A stretch of DNA of 6,234 nucleotides, taken from positions 1 through 6,234 of the forward strand of contig NZ_BAABJQ010000066.1 in NCBI RefSeq assembly GCF_039543385.1, read 5' to 3'. This stretch comes from Rugosimonospora acidiphila. GTDB taxonomy: Bacteria > Actinomycetota > Actinomycetes > Mycobacteriales > Micromonosporaceae. How positions within the stretch are numbered: the stretch's first letter is position 1; each line of letters opens with the position of its first letter. The notes under the pieces were generated by a model. The model did no database searches. It worked only from the letters and a program-made list of their open reading frames with translations, and was not told the origin of the DNA. Of this stretch, positions 1 to 6,234 are shown piece by piece. The translations under genes and the position numbers were made by a program.

Positions 1-1655
<1,655 letters not shown>

Positions 1656-1676
1656 GCGTGTCAACTCCGTACCAGG

Positions 1677-1701
1677 TTCCCGGCGTGTACCGCGCCGGGA
1701 A
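1677..1701 (-). repeat. Intergenic hairpin (9-bp perfect inverted repeat, 7-nt loop) between the two PKS genes
   Basis: TTCCCGGCG at 1677-1685 is perfectly complementary to CGCCGGGAA at 1693-1701, leaving a 7-base loop. It lies in the 54-bp gap between the stop codon of the loading PKS (1712-1710) and the ATG of the next PKS (1655). On the minus-strand transcript it ends 8 bases before the GGAG ribosome-binding site. No run of U follows, so it is not a canonical intrinsic terminator. It could modulate read-through, transcript stability or ribosome access, but GC-rich DNA also forms such stems by chance. Confidence 0.5.
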
Positions 1702-1709
1702 GACGCCCG

Positions 1710-4454
1710 TCAGTTCAGGTCAAGTTCGCGGTCGAGCAGTTCGAAGATCTCGTCGTCGCTCGCCGAATCGATCGCCACCGCCGGTGCGGCCGGGGCCAGT
1801 TGCATGCCGTCGAAGCGTTCCGCCCGGGCCAGCAGGTCTCGCAGCCGGTTGAGCGTGCGTCCCCGCAGCCGCTCGGTGCCGGCGCTGGCGCCGGCGAACA
1901 GCGCCTGCTCGAGGCGGTCCAGCTCGCCCTGCAGATCGTCCGCGCCGGATGCGTCACGGAGCAGTTCGTCGTGCAGGTGGTTGGCGAGAGTGGCGGGGGT
2001 CGGGAAGTCGAACACGAGGGTGGTGCGCAGTCGCAGCCCGGTCGCCTCGGACAGGAGGTTTCGCAGCGCCAGCGCGGACAGCGAGTCGAAGCCCAGCTCG
2101 GTGAACGTCCGGTCGGCGGCCACCGCGATCGGGTCGATCCCCAGCATCGTCGCGGCCCGCTCGGCGATGAGGTCGCACAGGTGGTCGAGGCGGCGGGGGG
2201 CGGGCATCGCGGCGAGCCGCTGAACCAGCCCGGTGGTGGGTCCGCCGCACTCGATGGTGCTGTCCAGATCGGCTTCGCTCACCGGTTGCAGGGTGACGCT
2301 GCCGGCGGTCAGCACCAGCCGCCCGCTCGCGTCGGTGAGCCGCAGCGTGACGGTGTCGGCCCCGGAGGCCACCAACTGGGCACGAGCCGCGGCGGCGCCG
2401 GGCAGGTGCAGCGTGACGTTCCGCCAGGTTGCGGGCAGCCAGCCGGTGGTCTGCTCGGCGGCGGCCGGGAAGAGGGCGACCGGCTGCAACGCGGTCTCGG
2501 TGAGCACCGGGTGCAGGCCGTACCCCACCGCGCTGCCGACGTGGGCGGGCAGGGCCACCTCGGCGAACATTTCGCCGTCGCGGCGCCAGGCGGCGTCCAC
2601 GGTGTTGAGCGCGGCGCCGAGGCCGATGCCGAGTTCGGCGAGCCGGTCGCGGTAGGCGGCAGGACCGACCGGCTCGGCGCCGGTCGGCGGCCACGCCGCG
2701 TCGGCGCGCTCGGCGGCCGCGCCGGGGTCGACGGAGAGCACCACGGTGGCGTGCCGGATCCAGGTCGCCGTCACGTCGCGGCGGCGGACGAAGATGGCCA
2801 TCCGCCGGCTGCCGTCGGACTCCGGCTCGACCCGCAGCTGGAGCTCCACCGCGTCATCCGTGCAGGTGATCGGGGTGCTCTGGGTCAGCTCGGCGATGTG
2901 CGGGAGGCCGAGTTCGGCGCCGATGTGCAGGGCCAGCTCGACCAGGACGCCGACCGGCAGCACGGTACGACCGTGAATGGTGTGGTCGCCCAGCCACGCG
3001 TGGCCGGTGACCGGCAGCGAGGCCGTGTAGACGCACCCGCCGTCGCCGGCCAGGTCGAGGGCGGCGCCGAGCAGGGGGTGCGCGGCGGGTATCAGGCCGG
3101 CCCCGGCCACCGTCGTGTCGGAGGCCGGCGCGGCGGGCAGCGGAGGCAGCACCCTGCCCGAGGCGGGGCAGGCGCGCCGCCAGTCAACCTCGACGCCCGC
3201 GGTGAACGCGCCGGCGAGCGCCCGCAGGAACCCCCGCACGCCATTCTCGCCCCGGCGCAGCGTGGCCAGCACCGGTGTGTCGCTCTCCGCCGCGGACAGG
3301 GTGTCCTGCACGGCGACGGTGAGTACGGGGTGCGGGCTCATCTCGACGAAGACGCCGGCGTCGCGCTCGATCAGCCGGCGGACGGCCTGATCGAAGCGCA
3401 CCGTGCTACGCAGGTTGCGGTACCAGTAGTGGTGGTCGAGGGTGGCGGTGTCGACCAGCCCGTCGGTCACGGTGGACTCGAAGGGGACGGTGCTGGCCGC
3501 CGGCCGGATCGGGCTCAGTTCGGCCATCAGCCGATCCCGCAGCTCCTCGATGTGGGCCGAGTGGGCGGCGAGCCCGACCGGGATCTGGCGGGCCCGGATC
3601 CCGTCGGCGTTGAGGTCGTCGAGCAGCCGTAGCGCCGACGCCGCGTCGCCGGACACCACCGTCCAGGAGGGCGCGTTGTAGGCGGCGATGTCCAGGCCGG
3701 TGCGGCCGTTCATCAGCTCGATGACGCGGTCCGCCGGCAGCGGTACGGAGACCATCTCGCCGCGGCCGGCGAGCGTGGCCTGGGCGCGGCTCCACAGGGC
3801 GGCGACCCGCATGGCGTCCTCGTGGCTGAGTGCGCCGGTGACGCAGGCGGCGGCGACCTCGCCGAGGCTGTGCCCGACCACGGCGGCGGGCTCGACGCCA
3901 CGCGCCCGCCAAGTGGCGGCGAGGCCGACCATCACGGCGAACAGCACCGGTTGCACGATGTCGGCGGTGTCGAGGGTGGGTGCGCCGGGCACGCCGTACA
4001 GCACGTCCAGCAGGGACCAGTCGGCAACCAGGGACAGGGCTCGATCGCAACGGCGCAGCTCGTGCCGGAACACCGGGTCGTGGTCGGCCAGGTCGGTGGC
4101 CATGCCGGGCCACTGCGAGCCCTGGCCGGGGAAGACGAAGACGGCGCGGCGGCTGCGCCGGCTGGAGCCGGTCACCGTGATGGGGTCGGGCCGGCCGAGG
4201 GCGATCGCCTCCAGGGCGCGCAGCGCCTCGCCGTGGTCGGTGACGATCGCCACCGCCCGGTGGGACCGTACCGGCTCGGCGGCCAGCGCCAGGCCGAAAC
4301 CGCTCAGATCGATGGCGGGGTGGTCGAGCAGGTGGCGCATCAGTTGGGCGGCGCGGGCCCGCAGGGCGCCGGGCGCGGCGGCGGTGAGCACCAGTGGTAC
4401 GGCTACGGTCGTCTCATCCCGCGGCGTCACCACGGGAGTTGTCATGATCGTCAT
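1710..4454 (-). CDS. Polyketide synthase loading module: AT - degenerate DH - ACP - C-terminal docking domain
   Basis: This 914-residue protein lacks a KS and begins with a KS-AT-type linker (about 19-100). The AT (about 105-400) has VFPGQGSQW, catalytic Ser196 in GHSLGE, and His298. Trp221 (in ALWSRA) stands where extender ATs carry the carboxylate-binding Arg, as in loading ATs that take non-carboxylated acyl-CoAs. The specificity motif is LAAH (295-298) where YASH (methylmalonyl) or HAFH (malonyl) is usual, while DIVQ (165-168) and YWYRNLR (343-349) resemble methylmalonyl-type ATs. A DH-like fold covers about 457-725: HxxxGxxxxP is kept (His491, Gly495, Pro500), but the catalytic Asp is Glu653 in HPVLTETAL and the YGPxF motif is absent. 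There is no room for a KR. The ACP (about 745-830) carries the phosphopantetheine Ser791 in LGFDSL. Residues 838-914 form a C-terminal docking domain ending SDDEIFELLDREL. The likely role is to load a starter acyl group and pass it to the next protein. The start at 4454 overlaps the oxidase stop and has a ribosome-binding site. Confidence 0.93.
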   Translation of the reverse strand: MTIMTTPVVTPRDETTVAVPLVLTAAAPGALRARAAQLMRHLLDHPAIDLSGFGLALAAEPVRSHRAVAIVTDHGEALRALEAIALGRPDPITVTGSSRRSRRAVFVFPGQGSQWPGMATDLADHDPVFRHELRRCDRALSLVADWSLLDVLYGVPGAPTLDTADIVQPVLFAVMVGLAATWRARGVEPAAVVGHSLGEVAAACVTGALSHEDAMRVAALWSRAQATLAGRGEMVSVPLPADRVIELMNGRTGLDIAAYNAPSWTVVSGDAASALRLLDDLNADGIRARQIPVGLAAHSAHIEELRDRLMAELSPIRPAASTVPFESTVTDGLVDTATLDHHYWYRNLRSTVRFDQAVRRLIERDAGVFVEMSPHPVLTVAVQDTLSAAESDTPVLATLRRGENGVRGFLRALAGAFTAGVEVDWRRACPASGRVLPPLPAAPASDTTVAGAGLIPAAHPLLGAALDLAGDGGCVYTASLPVTGHAWLGDHTIHGRTVLPVGVLVELALHIGAELGLPHIAELTQSTPITCTDDAVELQLRVEPESDGSRRMAIFVRRRDVTATWIRHATVVLSVDPGAAAERADAAWPPTGAEPVGPAAYRDRLAELGIGLGAALNTVDAAWRRDGEMFAEVALPAHVGSAVGYGLHPVLTETALQPVALFPAAAEQTTGWLPATWRNVTLHLPGAAAARAQLVASGADTVTLRLTDASGRLVLTAGSVTLQPVSEADLDSTIECGGPTTGLVQRLAAMPAPRRLDHLCDLIAERAATMLGIDPIAVAADRTFTELGFDSLSALALRNLLSEATGLRLRTTLVFDFPTPATLANHLHDELLRDASGADDLQGELDRLEQALFAGASAGTERLRGRTLNRLRDLLARAERFDGMQLAPAAPAVAIDSASDDEIFELLDRELDLN
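4451..4454 (-). other. ATGA stop/start overlap (translational coupling)
   Basis: On the minus strand the ATG of the loading PKS (4454-4452) shares bases with the TGA of the oxidase (4453-4451). This four-base overlap is typical of translationally coupled operon genes and implies near-stoichiometric expression. A second in-frame ATG three codons downstream (4445) is a possible but less well placed start. Confidence 0.9.
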
Positions 4455-5995
4455 AGGTCCGGCCCTTCCACCTCGGGTGGGCGTACCGCAAAGGGGTTGG
4501 TGAAGATGCCGAGCGGATCCCAGTGCTGCTTGACCCGCTGAAGCCGGGGATAGTTGTGCTGGTAGTAGAGCTCGTGCCAGGCCAGGCCCGACTTGTTCCA
4601 CTGCTCTTCGAAGACGTCGAAGTCGGGGTTGTTGACGTACGAGCCGTTGGTCTGCTCGTTCGGCACCGGGACACCGCCGGTCTCGGCGTACACGTCGGCG
4701 TAGAACTCACGCAGCCAGGCCAGGTGGCGGTCGGTCTCCGCCGGATTCTCCCAGTGGGTCGAGTAGACCAGCTTGAGGATGCTGTCGCGTTGCACGATCG
4801 CCGTCTCGGTGGTCGACAGCGCGTTCATCCGGCCGCCGCAGCCGACGAACATCAGGCCCGCGCGGTGGTTGTCGTAGTCGGTACGGGTCAGGTGCCGGTA
4901 GATCCGTGAGATCTGCTTGTCAGTGCACCGGCGCCGCAGGTCGGCCGCCTTGATTTTGAAGCTGAGCGTGTGGTCGCCGCTGTCGGCGATGCCGCCCCAG
5001 GAGGTGGCGTGCAGCCAGGGCACCTCGCGGAGGCTGGACAGGGCGGGCGGCATCACGCCGTCGCACACGGCCGACACGTAGTCGGCGAGCATGGCGGACG
5101 CGTTCGGCGCGTCCGCGTCGACCATGGTGCACATGGCGACGAATGCTGACGCCCGGCTGCCGCACCACAGTCCACTGTAGAGGGCGTTGGCCGGCGAGTC
5201 CGGGTCGCTGTTGCGCTCGTACCACTCGTTGTGGTTGCGCAGCAGCCGGGTGAACTTCTCCTCGTCGAGCGAGTCCCACACCCATACGTCCTGCTGCAGC
5301 AGCACCCTGGCGGGCGGCCGGGGCAGCAGCTCGGTCGGGCTCCCGGTGGCACCGGGGATGCGCAGCCAGTACCGGGTGATCACGCCGAAGTTGCCGCCCC
5401 CACCGCCGGTGTGAGCCCACCAGAGGTCGCGGGTCTGTTCGTCGGCCGCGGTGGCCACGACCGCGCGGGCCGTGCCGTCCGCGTCGACCACCACCACCTC
5501 GACGGCGTGCAGATAGTCGGAGACGTAGCCGAAGCGCCGGGACAGCGGGCCGTAGCCGCCGCCGGCGATGTGCCCGCCCATACCCACGGTGAGGCAGGAG
5601 CCGGCCGGGACGGTCACCCCCCACCGCTTGTGGAGGGTGCGGTAGACCTGCCCCACGGTCGCGCCGGAGCCGACGACGAACGCGTCCCGCTCCGGATCGA
5701 AGTCGATATCATTGATCTCGGACATGTCGATCAGCGCCTCGACCTCCGGGGCGCCGACCATCTGCTCCACGCAGTGGCCGCCGCTGCGCACCGCGATCCG
5801 CCTGCCCTCGCGCACGGCGCGGTCGACGATCTGGACGACCTGGGCCGTGTCCGTCGGCACGCAGACGTAATCCGGGCTGGCGATCCACCGCTGGTTCACA
5901 CCGCGAACAAGATCTGGATAGCGGGCGTCAGCGGGCCCGACAATAATCGGATCGCCGCTACCGGCCCCGATGGAAGCCAATGTTTCCGTTTCCAT
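4451..5995 (-). CDS. FAD-linked oxidase, berberine-bridge-enzyme family (aclacinomycin-oxidoreductase-like)
   Basis: This 514-residue flavoprotein is of the usual size for BBE-like oxidases. An FAD-binding PCMH-type domain fills about 38-215, the substrate domain about 220-460, and the C-terminal BBE motif is at about 490-506 (HWDPLGIFTNPFAVRP). His74 in RSGGHC and Cys134 in GSCLTVGMGG match the two residues that tether FAD covalently in family members such as aclacinomycin oxidoreductase. The glycine-rich GGGGGNFGVIT (197-207) is also present. Tyr453 in GSYVNNPD is a candidate catalytic base; many relatives have Tyr, not Asn, two residues later. Cys386 precedes Gly-Gly where an aromatic residue is common. 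No signal peptide is seen, so it should be cytoplasmic. Such enzymes use O2 to oxidise alcohols, sugars or C-H/C-N bonds on natural products; the substrate here is unknown. The ATG at 5995 has GGGAG at 6009-6005, nine bases upstream. As first gene of the operon and translationally coupled to the loading PKS, it is most likely a tailoring enzyme of the same pathway. Confidence 0.93.
   Translation of the reverse strand: METETLASIGAGSGDPIIVGPADARYPDLVRGVNQRWIASPDYVCVPTDTAQVVQIVDRAVREGRRIAVRSGGHCVEQMVGAPEVEALIDMSEINDIDFDPERDAFVVGSGATVGQVYRTLHKRWGVTVPAGSCLTVGMGGHIAGGGYGPLSRRFGYVSDYLHAVEVVVVDADGTARAVVATAADEQTRDLWWAHTGGGGGNFGVITRYWLRIPGATGSPTELLPRPPARVLLQQDVWVWDSLDEEKFTRLLRNHNEWYERNSDPDSPANALYSGLWCGSRASAFVAMCTMVDADAPNASAMLADYVSAVCDGVMPPALSSLREVPWLHATSWGGIADSGDHTLSFKIKAADLRRRCTDKQISRIYRHLTRTDYDNHRAGLMFVGCGGRMNALSTTETAIVQRDSILKLVYSTHWENPAETDRHLAWLREFYADVYAETGGVPVPNEQTNGSYVNNPDFDVFEEQWNKSGLAWHELYYQHNYPRLQRVKQHWDPLGIFTNPFAVRPPEVEGPDL
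4463..4469 (-). promoter_or_regulatory. Ribosome-binding site of the loading PKS gene
   Basis: GGAAGGG on the minus strand lies 8 bases before the ATG at 4454, inside the last codons of the oxidase. It decides the start: an in-frame ATG at 4601 would add 49 residues that only read the oxidase gene out of frame and resemble no PKS sequence. Confidence 0.75.
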
Positions 5996-6213
5996 ATCAG
6001 TTCACTCCCGCCGGTTGGTGAAGCGGATGCAGCCCGACCACGGGGGTTGCCAGCCAATTCGACCTCGCGGGGGGCGCCGGCCCAACCCCTAACCTGCGGC
6101 GGGGGGGTCCGGGCACGACCGGGGCGATCTAGGGGTCCCTGACGGCCTGTAGCGCTGCTAATTTCAGCCTGCGAAGTTCTTTCTTCTGCCGGCCCGACTG
6201 GAGGGCGGAAATA
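5996..6213. promoter_or_regulatory. Intergenic, probably divergent promoter region
   Basis: About 220 bp separate the oxidase start from the probable divergent start at 6214. The right half (about 6145-6230) is noticeably AT-richer than the rest of the window, with patches such as CTAATTTCAG and TTCTTTCTTC, as expected for actinobacterial promoters. I could not fix a convincing -10/-35 pair on either strand. Two short dyads may be operator-like: AGGGGTCCCT at 6131-6140 and TAGCGCTGCTA at 6150-6160. A G-rich tract lies at 6101-6124. The only long reading frame across here (minus strand, from 6225) uses codons poor in third-position G/C and is not considered a gene. Confidence 0.5.
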
Positions 6214-6234
6214 GTGTTCACGCACAATTCCTGG
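6214..6234 (+). CDS. Possible start of a divergent gene (only 7 codons in window)
   Basis: A GTG at 6214 follows GGAGGG at 6200-6205 with 8 bases between, an excellent ribosome-binding-site arrangement. The frame is closed upstream by TAG at 6130-6132, with no other ATG or GTG in between. The visible codons read MFTHNSW (GTG read as Met) and then leave the window. Seven residues are too few to identify a product. A regulator, a transporter or another biosynthetic gene would all be normal in this position. Confidence 0.4.

Noticed and set aside
4455..4601. Longer version of the loading PKS starting at 4601
   Set aside because: The extra 49 residues only read the oxidase gene out of frame, resemble no PKS linker, and the ATG at 4454 has its own ribosome-binding site and the ATGA overlap.
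5231..6142. Plus-strand 303-codon frame over the oxidase gene
   Set aside because: It is fully antisense to a clear flavoprotein and shows no recognisable motif; it is a shadow frame.
5896..6225. Minus-strand 109-codon frame across the upstream region and oxidase start
   Set aside because: Its codons are poor in third-position G/C, it overlaps the well-supported oxidase gene out of frame, and it shows no domain.

Overview
The window is high-GC DNA with strong G/C bias at third codon positions and actinobacterial-type ribosome-binding sites. It looks like one edge of a modular type I polyketide biosynthetic cluster from an actinomycete (Streptomyces, Micromonospora and relatives are all possible; the sequence does not decide). 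All three substantial genes lie on the minus strand and read right to left.

Layout from right to left. At 6214-6234 there is a plausible first handful of codons of a divergent plus-strand gene (GTG start behind a GGAGGG ribosome-binding site), cut by the window edge. Between it and the minus-strand operon lie about 220 bp of non-coding DNA (5996-6213), which should hold promoters in both directions. Next is a 514-residue FAD-linked oxidase of the berberine-bridge-enzyme/aclacinomycin-oxidoreductase type (5995-4451), with His and Cys in the positions used for bicovalent FAD attachment. Its stop codon overlaps the ATG of the next gene by four bases (ATGA). That gene (4454-1710) is a 914-residue polyketide synthase protein with no ketosynthase: KS-AT-type linker, acyltransferase, degenerate dehydratase-like domain, acyl carrier protein and C-terminal docking domain. 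After a 54-bp gap holding a 9-bp-stem hairpin comes a second polyketide synthase gene (1655 to beyond position 1), which starts with an N-terminal docking coiled coil and a complete ketosynthase, then runs off the left edge in the linker before its acyltransferase.

How the parts fit. The KS-less protein looks like the loading module. Its acyltransferase has Trp where extender-unit acyltransferases have the Arg that grips the free carboxylate of malonyl-type substrates. This points to a non-carboxylated starter such as a propionyl or branched-chain acyl group. Its docking tail matches in type the docking coiled coil of the next protein, so the starter would pass from the loading carrier protein to the ketosynthase of extension module 1. 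The oxidase is cotranscribed and probably performs a tailoring oxidation; its substrate cannot be read from the sequence.

The less ordinary points are the AT - pseudo-DH - ACP loading architecture, the atypical acyltransferase specificity motifs, and abrupt shifts of codon style inside the ketosynthase gene that suggest recombination between polyketide synthase modules. Nothing here amounts to a wholly new class of system.
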